DNA of 64,000 bases from assembly GCF_047123815.1 (NCBI RefSeq), contig NZ_CP138920.1, forward strand, positions 2,914,001-2,978,000. Direction: 5' to 3'. A program made the translations under genes and the position numbers. Shown piece by piece: positions 15,704 through 24,666 of this stretch. The stretch comes from Maricaulis sp017643475 (GTDB taxonomy: Bacteria; Pseudomonadota; Alphaproteobacteria; Caulobacterales; Maricaulaceae). Positions within the stretch are counted from its first letter, which is position 1. Every line of letters starts with the position of its first letter. Under the pieces are notes generated by a model. It was not told where the DNA came from, did no database searches, and worked only from the letters and a program-made list of their open reading frames with translations.

Positions 15704-16225
15704 ATGGGTCGACCCTCGCATAAGCCGGATGAGCAGTCCGTTGGGTATGTGAAAGCGATGGCCAGCTACGGTGTTCCGCAGGCCGATATTGCTGAAGCCC
15801 TGGACATCTCCGAGCCCACACTTCGCAAGCACTACGGTGCTGTTCTTCGGCGCGCCTCCATTGAAGCAAATGCCAGGGTTGGCGAGTCCTTGTTTCGCCA
15901 AGCCGCAGGAGCGCCAGCGCAGTACGACGAAAACGGCAAGAAGGTAAGGGACGAGCAACTGCCGGTGCCATCGGTCGGTATCTTTTGGGCCAAGTGTCGG
16001 ATGGGCTGGAAGCCCACAGAACGGATGGAAGTCACAGGCCGAAACGGAGGGCCAATCCCGCTGCTGAAGGCAGAACAGCTGAAAGGTGCATCTGATGAAG
16101 AGCTCGTCGTACTCGAAAAGTTCTTCGGTCGACTTCAGCGAGGCGATGGTAGCGATCAGGGCGGAGAAGCTGCGCAGGCAGGCGAAGACGAATACGCCGC
16201 CTCCCTCGACGGCACAGAAGGATAG
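15704..16225 (+). CDS. terS: Terminase small subunit candidate
   Basis: The 173-residue protein opens with a helix-turn-helix (GYVKAMASYGVPQADIAEAL, then ISEPTLRKHYGAVL) that would recognise the packaging site. The middle part (ASIEANARVGESLFRQAAGA) is the helical oligomerisation region, and the C-terminus is acidic. It directly precedes, and overlaps by 131 bases, the large terminase gene. An inverted repeat, GGTCCGC (15647-15653) / GCGGACC (15697-15703), flanks its leader. Confidence 0.8.
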   Translation: MGRPSHKPDEQSVGYVKAMASYGVPQADIAEALDISEPTLRKHYGAVLRRASIEANARVGESLFRQAAGAPAQYDENGKKVRDEQLPVPSVGIFWAKCRMGWKPTERMEVTGRNGGPIPLLKAEQLKGASDEELVVLEKFFGRLQRGDGSDQGGEAAQAGEDEYAASLDGTEG

Positions 16226-17870
16226 CTGGCCACCCGATTACATCAGCGTCCGCGCCTGGCGTGCAGCGCAGTGCGCTAAGTTTGAATTGGACCCAAAGCT
16301 CGCAGCGTCTGCGTTGTCCTACTACAGCAGCCGCCCGGTCGAGTTCATCAACCACTGGTGTGACACGTTTGATCCTCGGAATGTGGGAACGGGAACGCCG
16401 ACACACATCCCGCTGATCATGTTCGAGCGGCAGGAGGATCTGGTCTGGGCCGTCCTTGGTTGTCTCGACGACAAGGAGAGCGGCCTCACCGAGAAAAGCC
16501 GCGACATGGGGGCGTCGTGGATCTGTTGCGCTATATCGGTCTGGCTTTGGCGTTTCCGGCCCGGCACCGCGGTAGGGTGGGGGTCGCGAAAAGCGGAGTA
16601 CGTCGACAAGATCGGCGACCCAAAGTCCATCTTCTGGAAGATCCGATACATCATCGACCGGCTTCCGCCCCAGTTCCTGCCTGCTGGGTACCGCACCGAC
16701 ATGCACGCTACGTACATGAAGATCATCAACCCCGCGAATGGTGCGACGATCACCGGGGAAGCGGGTGACAATATTGGCCGCGGTGGCCGTACCTCGATCT
16801 ATTTCAAGGACGAGAGCGCTCACTATGAAAAGCCCGCGCTGATCGAAGCCGCGCTCATGGACAATACCGATGTCCAGATCGACATTTCGTCGGTCAACGG
16901 CATTGGGAACGTGTTCCATCGGCGCCGTGAAGCAGGAGTGGAATGGGAGCGGGGCAAGGAGATCCCGTCAGGGAAGACACGCGTTTTCATCCTTGATTGG
17001 CGCCACCATCCGGCCAAGGACGATGCCTGGTACGAGCGTCGTCGCCAAAAGGCGATCGATGACGGCCTGGAGGCGGAGTTCGCACAAGAGGTTGATCGCG
17101 ACTATGCAGCCAGCCGCAAAGGCGTGCTGATTAAGCCAGCATGGGTGAAGGCAGCAATCGACGCCCATATCAAGCTGGGATTTGACGACCGCGGAAAAGT
17201 TATCGCCGGGTTGGATGTTGCCGACGATGATGACGGTCGAGGCGACCAGGACAAGAACGCCATGGTGGTCCGCAAGGGTGTCGTCGCAGTCCATGCTGAG
17301 GATTGGGGCAACCGGGACACCACAGAGACCACTGAGAAGGCGGTGGATATCGCAGCTGGGATTGGCCCGATGGAGATCCATTACGACTGCATCGGAGTTG
17401 GTGCCGGCGTGAAGGGTGAAGCCAACCGGATGGCCCACGCCGACGAGCTGCCCCATGGGCTGGTGTTCATCCCTTGGAGTGCATCGGCAGCGGTGCTGGA
17501 CCCGGAAATGCACGTCGTGAAGAAGCCAGACGGTACGGATGACAAGAAGTCACCCACCAACAAAGACTTCTTCCAGAACTTCAAAGCGCAGGCTTGGTGG
17601 TCGGTTCGCGAGCGGTTTCGGAAGACATTTAAGGCTGTCCGAGAGGGGGCAGAGTATCCGCCTGACGAATTGATTTCGCTGTCCTCTGACTTGCCACACC
17701 TCCACCAGCTCGAGCGCGAGCTGAGCCAGGCCACTCGGGGAACGTCGGGCCGGGGCCTGGTCATGATCAACAAGTCACCGGATGGCACGAAATCGCCAAA
17801 CATGGCGGACGCGCTGGTGCAATCGTACTTCCCGGCTCGCAAGCAGCAGACGACCGTTCTGAGATTCTAG
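16095..17870 (+). CDS. terL: Terminase large subunit
   Basis: The ATPase-nuclease motor packages DNA into the prohead. The ATPase part has a modified Walker A (EKSRDMGASWI) and Walker B with catalytic Glu (IYFKDESAHY). The RNase H-like nuclease begins at VIAGLDVADDDDG and ends near SPNMADALVQSYF. The start at 16095 has AAAGGTG before it; a later ATG at 16146 is also possible and would shorten the long overlap with the small subunit. The length is near 590 residues, normal for the family. Confidence 0.93.
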   Translation: MKSSSYSKSSSVDFSEAMVAIRAEKLRRQAKTNTPPPSTAQKDSWPPDYISVRAWRAAQCAKFELDPKLAASALSYYSSRPVEFINHWCDTFDPRNVGTGTPTHIPLIMFERQEDLVWAVLGCLDDKESGLTEKSRDMGASWICCAISVWLWRFRPGTAVGWGSRKAEYVDKIGDPKSIFWKIRYIIDRLPPQFLPAGYRTDMHATYMKIINPANGATITGEAGDNIGRGGRTSIYFKDESAHYEKPALIEAALMDNTDVQIDISSVNGIGNVFHRRREAGVEWERGKEIPSGKTRVFILDWRHHPAKDDAWYERRRQKAIDDGLEAEFAQEVDRDYAASRKGVLIKPAWVKAAIDAHIKLGFDDRGKVIAGLDVADDDDGRGDQDKNAMVVRKGVVAVHAEDWGNRDTTETTEKAVDIAAGIGPMEIHYDCIGVGAGVKGEANRMAHADELPHGLVFIPWSASAAVLDPEMHVVKKPDGTDDKKSPTNKDFFQNFKAQAWWSVRERFRKTFKAVREGAEYPPDELISLSSDLPHLHQLERELSQATRGTSGRGLVMINKSPDGTKSPNMADALVQSYFPARKQQTTVLRF

Positions 17871-17880
17871 GAGTCCTCAT

Positions 17881-19305
17881 ATGCCGAACCAACAGGATCT
17901 GAAGCCGGACTATTGCACATCCTACTTCTCAGACATGGCCCACGATTGGAGCATTGTCTCAGCTCTGTTGGGCGGAACCCGCCGCCTGCGTGAGTCCGGC
18001 AAGGCCTATCTGCCCCAGCACGAGAGCGAAACGGAGACAGGGTACAAGACACGCCTGCAGGGAACGACGTTGTTGAACGTATTCGGTTCCACGGTTGCGC
18101 AGATGACCAGTCAGGCGTTCGCGAACACAGTCACGGTTGATGACCTGCCCGAGGACCTTGCCTATGCCCAGGCCAGCATCGACGGGAAAGGCAAGACCGT
18201 TTCGGATTTTGGTCGCCGCATCTTCGATTGTGCCTTGAAGCGGGGCGAATGTTTCATTCTCGTGGACATGCCGTCTCGCGGGGAAGATGAGCGCACACGT
18301 CGCGATTCCATAGAAGCCAATCGGCAGCCCTATGCGGTCTTCATCAATCCCAGCCAGATGCTCGCCTACCAGAGCGAGATCATCCAAGGTCAAGAGGTTG
18401 TGACGTACGCTCGCTGGAAGCACACGGTGGTGGAGCGCGAAGGGGAGTTCGGCGAGGTCGAGAAGACCTATGTCACTGAGTGGACGGATACTGACTGGCG
18501 GCGTTGGGAGAAGCCCGAATCCAAAGAGCGGGATTGGCCGGTCGTTGGTGAGGGCACTCATGATTTCACGTTCGAGGGAGTGCGGGCGGTGCCGATTGTG
18601 CACCTGTCATTTAGCGAGCCTGGGGATGATGGGCTCCGCCGGCCGCCACTGATGGACCTGGCCGACAAGAACATCGAGCACTGGCAGTCCTCCAGCGACC
18701 AGCGAAACATTCTGACTTTCAGCCGGTTTCCGATCCTTATGCTGGCTGGGATGTCTGCTGAAGACGTCCCGAACTCTAACGGCAAAGCCGCACTCGGGCC
18801 CCAGACCCTCATCCTGTCGAACAGCAAAGATGCGAAGGGAAATTATCTGGAACCCAGTGGCGCTGCTATTGCAGCCGGAGAGCGCGACCTGGACCGGTTG
18901 GAGCGTGCAATGGCTCTGCTGGCCGCTCAGCCCTATATCAGCCGCCCAGGCAGCATCACGGCCACACAGACGGCCCTTGAGGAAGGAAAGTCGTCATCGA
19001 TCGTCGAGCATTGGGTCGAGTTGACCGCCCAGGCACTTGCTCGGGTCATCGGCATGCTTGGGGCGTGGCGCAACAAACCTGTGAAGGTCTCTGTCCAGAT
19101 CAAACCGGAATTCGCCGCTATGACGGCCAATGCTGAGAAGGTCAAAGCGTTGATTGAAGCGCGTCGCAACGGTGACATCTCGCGCCGCCAATTCTGGATT
19201 GAGATGAAGGCCCTAGACTTCGTGTCCGACGGGTTTGATTTCGAAGAGAACGAGGCGGGTCTGACAGCTGAGGGCGAGGGCGGTTTCGAAGATGTCGCCG
19301 CCTGA
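17881..19305 (+). CDS. Portal protein (DUF4055 type)
   Basis: This 474-residue protein should form the dodecameric gate at one capsid vertex. Features of DUF4055 portals include ETGYKTRLQGTTLLNVFGST near residue 50, RPPLMDLADKNIEHWQSSSD in the middle and a C-terminal helical part ending with ISRRQFWIEMKALDFV. It starts 10 bases after terL, with AGGAG before the ATG. The stop overlaps the start of the head morphogenesis gene. Confidence 0.87.
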   Translation: MPNQQDLKPDYCTSYFSDMAHDWSIVSALLGGTRRLRESGKAYLPQHESETETGYKTRLQGTTLLNVFGSTVAQMTSQAFANTVTVDDLPEDLAYAQASIDGKGKTVSDFGRRIFDCALKRGECFILVDMPSRGEDERTRRDSIEANRQPYAVFINPSQMLAYQSEIIQGQEVVTYARWKHTVVEREGEFGEVEKTYVTEWTDTDWRRWEKPESKERDWPVVGEGTHDFTFEGVRAVPIVHLSFSEPGDDGLRRPPLMDLADKNIEHWQSSSDQRNILTFSRFPILMLAGMSAEDVPNSNGKAALGPQTLILSNSKDAKGNYLEPSGAAIAAGERDLDRLERAMALLAAQPYISRPGSITATQTALEEGKSSSIVEHWVELTAQALARVIGMLGAWRNKPVKVSVQIKPEFAAMTANAEKVKALIEARRNGDISRRQFWIEMKALDFVSDGFDFEENEAGLTAEGEGGFEDVAA

Positions 19306-20380
19306 TGGTGCTCCGGCACGCGACGCGACTGAGAGATATGCCGAGAGCCTGAGACGGCGCCTGGTCGGCGGGTTGCGGTTCGAGGGGCATGAGCGCCGGC
19401 GGATTCTGGCATTGCTCCAGGAGGTCGAAGACGAGATCGTTCGCAAGATTGCGGAACTGGACCCGACGGGCGTCACGCAGACAGCCGCTCAACAAAGGCG
19501 GCTCCGTCGGCTCCTCCGGGATGCTCGCGCACGGATTCGGGAGTTGATGCGCACCATCAGGGATACGGCTGTGTCCGGACTGGATGAGTTTGCCGCTGCA
19601 GAGGCTGCGTGGGCTCAGGCGTCCATGCAGCGTGCCATTTCGGCAGCTGGAATAAGCCTGTCGGTTCGCCTGGCTCCGAGTGAGGTCCTGCGCACATTGG
19701 TCGGCGACAGTTTAATCGTCGGCCGCCCCCTAGAGGAATGGTGGTCGAGGCAAGCAGATGGGCTCATCGATCGCTTTCAGGTCGAAATGCGCCGGGGTGT
19801 TGCCCAGGGCGAGACGCTTGACCAACTCATCCGACGGGTGAGGGGTACCAGGGCCAATCGTTACGCCGACGGCTTGATGGCCACGTCCCGCAGAACGGCA
19901 GAGATGGCGGTGCGGACCTCGGTCAACCATGTTGGCAATGCGTCCCGACAGGCCGTGTATGAAGCGAATGCGGACATCATTACGGCCTATGTCCACTCCT
20001 CGGTTCTGGACAGCCGGACGTCCGTCACCTGCAGCGCGCGGGATGGCAAGGCTTGGGATATCGCACGGAAGCCGGTAGGCGGGCACAAAATCCCGTTCGA
20101 GCAGCCGCCGCTGCACCCCAATTGCCGGAGTGTGATCGTGCCCCGTATCGGGGACGTGACCCGCATACCAGGTCAGAGGGCATCAGCAGATGGGCCGGTG
20201 CCAGCATCGCAGACGTTCGAAACCTGGTTGAAGGCAAAGACAGTGGCTGAGCAGAACGCAATCCTCGGATCAGGCCGGGCCCGCGTTTGGCGGCAGAACA
20301 AGCTGACCTTGAGCCAGCTGCTCGACTTCAAAGGTGATCCACTGTCACTCACCGATCTTCAGCGCCGGTACTCGGCCTGA
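19292..20380 (+). CDS. MuF-type minor head protein
   Basis: The 362-residue protein has a helical N-terminus and a C-terminal MuF/SPP1 gp7-like domain: MAVRTSVNHVGNASRQAVYE, then VLDSRTSVTCSARDGKAW and the closing PPLHPNCRSVIVPR. It joins the portal during prohead assembly and may be ejected with the DNA. Its start lies inside the end of the portal gene (14-base overlap). Confidence 0.87.
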   Translation: MSPPDGAPARDATERYAESLRRRLVGGLRFEGHERRRILALLQEVEDEIVRKIAELDPTGVTQTAAQQRRLRRLLRDARARIRELMRTIRDTAVSGLDEFAAAEAAWAQASMQRAISAAGISLSVRLAPSEVLRTLVGDSLIVGRPLEEWWSRQADGLIDRFQVEMRRGVAQGETLDQLIRRVRGTRANRYADGLMATSRRTAEMAVRTSVNHVGNASRQAVYEANADIITAYVHSSVLDSRTSVTCSARDGKAWDIARKPVGGHKIPFEQPPLHPNCRSVIVPRIGDVTRIPGQRASADGPVPASQTFETWLKAKTVAEQNAILGSGRARVWRQNKLTLSQLLDFKGDPLSLTDLQRRYSA

Positions 20381-20386
20381 CCACTG

Positions 20387-20408
20387 CCCCGCCTCGAGCG
20401 GGGTTTTT
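20387..20408 (+). terminator. Intrinsic terminator or attenuator after the MuF gene
   Basis: CCCCGC (20387-20392) pairs with GCGGGG (20398-20403) around a 5-base loop and is followed by TTTTT. It lies 6 bases after the MuF stop and 40 bases before the scaffold gene, so it probably tunes expression between the modules. Confidence 0.75.
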
Positions 20409-20447
20409 CATGCCCGCTGGGCGGGTGCAATCTCCATAGGAGCAATC

Positions 20448-21230
20448 ATGACCATCGAAGAACTTCTCAAGGCGCTGGGCGTCGAGGTGAATGACGATAA
20501 CAAGGACCAGGTGGAGAGCCTGATCTCGGCCGAAACAGCAGGGCTGAAGGCCAATCGCGACAAGCTCAAGTCCGAACGCAACAAGGTCCGCGATCAACTC
20601 AACACCCTGAAGGGGCTGGATGTCGACGAGGTTCGGGAAGCGCTGGGCGTGGATGAACTGTCGCTCGATGAACTGCCCGACCTGATCCGCACGGCCAAGG
20701 CTGGCGACAAAGACCCCAAGCATGATGCCCGGGTCGTCGAGCTGGAGGGCAAGCTGGAGCGTGCCGAGAAGCGAGCTCGCGAACAGTCCGCTGAGGCGGA
20801 TGCCCGCGAAGCTGCCCTCAAGCGAACCCTTACGCAGAAGGCCGTCGAGTCCATGGTGACTGACGCTGTTGCGAAGGCTGAGGGCAACATCACGCTGCTC
20901 AAACCGCACCTGGAGTCTCGCATCAAGGCCGAGGTCGATGAAGATGGCATCGTCACAACGACCGTTCTTGGCGCCAACGGCGACCCGCTCGAAGACAAGC
21001 ACGGCAACCCGGCCACGATGGCCCAGCTCATTGATGAGTTCGCCAATAACGAAACCTTTGCAGCCGCGTTCCCGGCGGAAGGCAAGGGGGGCTCCGATGC
21101 TCGTGAGGGCCGTGCCTCACGCGTTTCCAATAACCCGTGGGCGAAGGATTCGGAAAATGTCACCGAACAAGCCCGCATTCGCCGGGAAAACCCGGCACTC
21201 GCGGATCGGCTGCAAGCGGCTGCCGCGTAA
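20448..21230 (+). CDS. Capsid scaffolding protein
   Basis: The start at 20448 is preceded by TAGGAG; an open extension upstream covers the terminator and is rejected. The 260-residue product is highly charged and helical (LKANRDKLKSERNKVRDQLN, then EGKLERAEKRAREQSAEADA), the coiled-coil pattern of scaffold proteins, and ends in a short basic tail (ARIRRENPALADRLQ). It stands right before the major capsid gene, as expected. Confidence 0.85.
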   Translation: MTIEELLKALGVEVNDDNKDQVESLISAETAGLKANRDKLKSERNKVRDQLNTLKGLDVDEVREALGVDELSLDELPDLIRTAKAGDKDPKHDARVVELEGKLERAEKRAREQSAEADAREAALKRTLTQKAVESMVTDAVAKAEGNITLLKPHLESRIKAEVDEDGIVTTTVLGANGDPLEDKHGNPATMAQLIDEFANNETFAAAFPAEGKGGSDAREGRASRVSNNPWAKDSENVTEQARIRRENPALADRLQAAAA

Positions 21231-21320
21231 GCATTTCGCCGGGTTGGCAGGGCCGACCGGCGCCACAGGCCCAGGGGGCCGTCTCTCCAAACCTGAAACG
21301 GCCAACTAAGGGAGTTTCCT

Positions 21321-22322
21321 ATGCCGTATACCATTTCTGACATCATCGAGCCGCGCACGTTCGAGGATTACCGCCTCGAGCGTTCGCGGGTTAAGTCCAA
21401 CCTGGTGAGCTCTGGGATCATCGACTTCAACGAATTCGGCGCTCTCGCGGCCGGCGGTGGCCGAACCGTTGACATGCCCTTCTGGGACGACTGGGGCGAC
21501 AGCGACGCCAACATCGACGACAGCACCGGCGCGGATGCTACGCCGGAAACAGCTACCTCCGGTGATGACGTTGCGTTCCTTCACAGCCGGAACATCGCCC
21601 TGACGGGCCCGGATCTGGCCGCAGTCGTCGCGGGTTCCGATCCGCTGAAGGTCCTCGCAGATCGCTCCATCGCCAAGTGGGACCGCGAGTACCAGAAGCA
21701 TCTTGTCTCCTCTGCGCTCGGCATCCTGGCAGACAACCAGACAAACGACGGCGGAGACATGATCTACAGCGTTGCTACCGACGCAGCAGGCGACCCGACC
21801 GCCTCGGAGAAGTTCAGCGGCGAAGTCGCCGTGGAGGGTGCTCAAACCATGGGTGACAGCAAGACCGACCTCGTGGCGATTGGTATGCACTCCCGGGTAC
21901 ACGCCAACCAGCAGTTGCTCGGCTTGATTCAGGACCATCATGACCTGGAGACCGGCGAGCTGCTGTTCCAGACGCACCTGGGGCGCCGGGTCATCGTTGA
22001 CGACCGCATGCCGGCCGTTATGGGCACCAACCGCATCACCTACACGTCGATTCTGTTCGGCGAAGGAGCATTCGGTCACGGCGAGGGTAGCCCGAAGGTG
22101 CCGCTTGAGTACGAGCGTAGCGCTGTCGCCAATTCCGGCGGCGGTCAGGAAACCCTGGTCAATCGCCGCAAGTACATCCTGCACCCGCGCGGCATCGCGT
22201 GGAAGGGAGCCAATGTGGCAGGCAAGGGCCCGACGAATGCCGAGATGGAAGACGCGACCAACTGGGATCGGGTTTTCCAGCGCAAGGCCGTCCGCCTGGC
22301 GTTCCTGCAGACCAACGGCTGA
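21321..22322 (+). CDS. Major capsid protein
   Basis: The 333-residue protein (HK97-fold group) forms the shell. Signs include the N-terminal TISDIIEPRTFEDYRLERSR, the VDMPFWDDWGDS strand, IAKWDREYQKHLVSSALGIL on the long helix, and HPRGIAWKGANV near the C-terminus. The ribosome site AGGGAG precedes the ATG. It follows the scaffold gene and is followed by a strong hairpin, usual for the most expressed late gene. Confidence 0.9.
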   Translation: MPYTISDIIEPRTFEDYRLERSRVKSNLVSSGIIDFNEFGALAAGGGRTVDMPFWDDWGDSDANIDDSTGADATPETATSGDDVAFLHSRNIALTGPDLAAVVAGSDPLKVLADRSIAKWDREYQKHLVSSALGILADNQTNDGGDMIYSVATDAAGDPTASEKFSGEVAVEGAQTMGDSKTDLVAIGMHSRVHANQQLLGLIQDHHDLETGELLFQTHLGRRVIVDDRMPAVMGTNRITYTSILFGEGAFGHGEGSPKVPLEYERSAVANSGGGQETLVNRRKYILHPRGIAWKGANVAGKGPTNAEMEDATNWDRVFQRKAVRLAFLQTNG

Positions 22323-22346
22323 TCAATCCTGATCAGTTGAAATCTG

Positions 22347-22374
22347 GACCGGGGGCTTCGGCTCCCGGTCTTTT
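22347..22374 (+). terminator. Terminator after the capsid gene
   Basis: GACCGGGGGC (22347-22356) pairs with GCTCCCGGTC (22361-22370), one mismatch, around a TTCG tetraloop, and is followed by TTTT. It lies 25 bases after the capsid stop. Confidence 0.8.
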
Positions 22375-22389
22375 CATAAGGGATCTCCC

Positions 22390-22707
22390 ATGAATTCTGA
22401 CAAACACCTCGCACTTACGAACGCTGTTGAAGCCAATGGCGGCGTGATCTCCGACGAAATTCGAGAGCGGTTTGGTCTATCAAAACCGGGGGCGGACGAG
22501 GCTGACTCGGCTCCAGCGCCCCTCGTCGAAATCCCGGAAGGTTTTGCTGACTTGCCGTGGAAGCAGCTCCAATCGCTGGTGAAGGACGTCACCGGCACGG
22601 GCCCGGAGAGCAAGCTCGATGCTATCGCGAAGCTGGCCGAAGAGGTGGAGCGGCGCGCAGCAGAGGCTAACGGCAATGCCAACGGCGGGGACAATGGCGA
22701 CGCCTGA
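22390..22707 (+). CDS. Hypothetical head protein (105 aa)
   Basis: The first 35 residues (ALTNAVEANGGVISDEIRER) are helical, followed by PWKQLQSLVKDVTGTGPESK, which looks like a small helical lid motif seen in proteins next to capsid genes. The C-terminus is Asn/Gly-rich and overlaps the next gene. The role is inferred from its place between capsid and connector genes. Confidence 0.65.
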   Translation: MNSDKHLALTNAVEANGGVISDEIRERFGLSKPGADEADSAPAPLVEIPEGFADLPWKQLQSLVKDVTGTGPESKLDAIAKLAEEVERRAAEANGNANGGDNGDA

Positions 22708-22903
22708 CGTCGCCTTCCTCAATTTCTCGCAAGGCCTGGCGATCCTGACTGCTGGCCGGGTCTGCGAGATCACCACGCTGATCGACAGTGATGGTGACAT
22801 CACCAAGGCACCAGATGACGCCGTGGTGTGTGTGGCACAGACGCCGTCCGGCGACTGGCTGACAATCGACCTCGATGTCTTTGAACCAATGGAGACGAAC
22901 TGA
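22694..22903 (+). CDS. Hypothetical protein (69 aa) in the head-tail module
   Basis: The start at 22694 lies 14 bases inside the preceding gene. The protein is beta-rich (ILTAGRVCEITTLIDSDGDI, then DWLTIDLDVFEPMETN). Longer upstream frames are shadows. The stop overlaps the next ATG. The function is unknown. Confidence 0.6.
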   Translation: MATPDVAFLNFSQGLAILTAGRVCEITTLIDSDGDITKAPDDAVVCVAQTPSGDWLTIDLDVFEPMETN

Positions 22904-23397
22904 TGGCCCTGACAGTTGAAGACGGCACCGGCCTCAGCGAGGCAGACAGCCTGGTGTCGCTAGCCACGTTCAACGCCTTTCTGTCCGACAATGCGATTTC
23001 CACGACGGCCACAGATGCCCAGAAGGAGGCCTGGCTGCGCGAGGCTACGCGTTATCACGAGGCGACATATGACTACCCAGCGCCTGTGCTGAACTCGACG
23101 CAGGCTCTGCGCCTGCCCCTCAATCAGGTGATCACCATGGCAGATGGGCGTGCTTGGGACGGCGTGCCGGCCAAACTCCAAGAGGCAATCTGCCTTCTGG
23201 CGGCTGAAGCCAGAAACGGCCCGCTGGTCGTCAACCAGGCGGCCAAACGAAAGGTGAAATCAAAGACAGACGTGATCGAAAGCGAGTTCGTTTACGACGA
23301 GGCTGATCGTCGCCGCGTGTTCCTCGCTGCTGATGACCTCGTGCGGCAGCTGGGGGGCTGGAAGGCCTCGGGCCTCACCCAAGTGAGCCGGGCATGA
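22903..23397 (+). CDS. Head-tail connector (DnaT-like-domain adaptor)
   Basis: The 164-residue protein begins with EDGTGLSEADSLVSLATFNA and continues with AWLREATRYHEATYDYP, the pattern of the phage adaptor family that databases sometimes label DnaT-like. It should bind under the portal and extend the channel. The order after the capsid gene and before the neck genes supports this. Confidence 0.8.
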   Translation: MALTVEDGTGLSEADSLVSLATFNAFLSDNAISTTATDAQKEAWLREATRYHEATYDYPAPVLNSTQALRLPLNQVITMADGRAWDGVPAKLQEAICLLAAEARNGPLVVNQAAKRKVKSKTDVIESEFVYDEADRRRVFLAADDLVRQLGGWKASGLTQVSRA

Positions 23398-23822
23398 CCA
23401 AATACGCTGAAGAGATCGCTGACGCCCTCGAGGCAATCGAAGAGGCGGGCACGACATTGACCTTGCTCCGTCACCCCATGGAGGTTGACGCTGCGGCCGG
23501 CGAAAAGCCCTGGCTGGCCGATCACTCGAACCAACTTGGAGAGGGGCAACTCGACGAGCCCGAGCCACACACCATCACATGCGTTGTCCTTCCAGCCTCC
23601 GGCGGCAAGATCGAAGCCTTGGACTCTCGGTTGAAGAGTGGGACGCTCATCCTTGAGCAGTACCGATATCTGATCATCGCGGCGTCTGGCCTGGCTGTTG
23701 AGCCCCTGCCGAAGGATCAGGTCGAGTATCAAGGGCAAACGTGGACGGTCATCGCCTCCACGTCATTGGCCCCAGACGGAGTGCCGATCATCTACAAAGC
23801 CGCGATCCGGAAGGGCGGATAA
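23394..23822 (+). CDS. Head closure / neck protein candidate
   Basis: The 142-residue protein is beta-rich in its second half (ITCVVLPASGGKIEALDSRL, then QTWTVIASTSLAPDGVPIIY), as in the head-closure proteins that follow the adaptor. It overlaps both neighbours by 1-4 bases. The assignment rests mainly on gene order and size. Confidence 0.7.
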   Translation: MTKYAEEIADALEAIEEAGTTLTLLRHPMEVDAAAGEKPWLADHSNQLGEGQLDEPEPHTITCVVLPASGGKIEALDSRLKSGTLILEQYRYLIIAASGLAVEPLPKDQVEYQGQTWTVIASTSLAPDGVPIIYKAAIRKGG

Positions 23823-24229
23823 TGCCGAGTTTCGCGGATCGAGTGAAAGCCTGGGGAGATAAGGCGAGGGACCGGGTGGATGCCACTCACCGAGGCGCGG
23901 CGCTGGAAGTGCTTACCCGCGTCGTCATGAAAACCCCGGTCGATAAAGGCGGGGCCCGAGGAAGCTGGCAGGTTACACTTGATGGACCGGTGACGGCTGC
24001 AATTGAGCGCCTTGATGTTTCGGGAAGCGCAGCCATGGCGGCCGGAGCTTCGATTATCCAGGCGGCACGGGCCGGACAGACCATCTACGTCACGAGCGCT
24101 TTGCCCTACATCGTCCGCCTTGAGCAGGGGCACTCGAAGCAAGGCGACCACATGGTCGCCACGACGGCAGCGGAATGGGATGACATCGTGTCGCTGGCAG
24201 CTAAGGCGGCTGAACGAGCTCACCCGTAG
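23822..24229 (+). CDS. HK97 gp10-like tail completion protein
   Basis: The protein (135 residues) has a helical N-terminus, VVMKTPVDKGGARGSWQVTL and later SALPYIVRLEQGHSKQGDHM, the pattern of the gp10/minor tail group that joins heads to tails. The start at 23822 overlaps the preceding TAA stop. Shadow frames extend further upstream. Confidence 0.8.
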   Translation: MPSFADRVKAWGDKARDRVDATHRGAALEVLTRVVMKTPVDKGGARGSWQVTLDGPVTAAIERLDVSGSAAMAAGASIIQAARAGQTIYVTSALPYIVRLEQGHSKQGDHMVATTAAEWDDIVSLAAKAAERAHP

Positions 24230-24232
24230 TCG

Positions 24233-24607
24233 TTATTCGAATGAGCAGTGAATGCCGTGCTCGTCACCAAACTCGTTCACGCGGTCCAGTAAACGGTTAA
24301 GCTCCTCTGTCGCGAGCCGGTCCGTTGGTGGGCGCTCTAAAAGGGCCGCCATTCGAGCATAAGAAACCGAGATTGCGACCTCTTCGCTGGGGTGCCAAAC
24401 GAACGGTGCAAACCCTGTCATGCCACCACGGTCATTGGGTAGGTTCACACGTCCACAGACCCTACCGTCGGCGCCGAAGTGCAGGCCTTCAAACTGAACC
24501 TGATCCGGGTCAGTGGAGCGACGGGCGAGTGTGTCCTTCGCATCCGCATACGGGTCTGAGCATGCCGCAAGCATCAAGCCCGCGACTATCACGATAGCTG
24601 TTCTCAT
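24233..24607 (-). CDS. Lipoprotein accessory gene inside the tail module
   Basis: The N-terminus is a lipoprotein signal (MRTAIVIVAGLMLAACSDPY) with lipobox LAAC; the mature part is about 109 residues with DRGGMTGFAPFVWHPSEEVA. It is transcribed against the late operon from its own promoter region: TTGCAA and TAGGCT with 16-base spacing, and AAGGGGAG before the ATG. An envelope lipoprotein expressed from a prophage may block superinfection or alter the surface; this is inferred from type and position only. Confidence 0.75.
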   Translation of the reverse strand: MRTAIVIVAGLMLAACSDPYADAKDTLARRSTDPDQVQFEGLHFGADGRVCGRVNLPNDRGGMTGFAPFVWHPSEEVAISVSYARMAALLERPPTDRLATEELNRLLDRVNEFGDEHGIHCSFE

Positions 24608-24666
24608 AATTCTCCCCTTGGGTGCGAGAGCCTATCGATTCTTCGAAAAGTTGCAACGGGGTCCCA

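Noticed and set aside
16032..16919. 295-codon leftward frame
   Set aside because: It is antisense to terminase large subunit ATPase motifs; composition is Arg/Asp-rich shadow.
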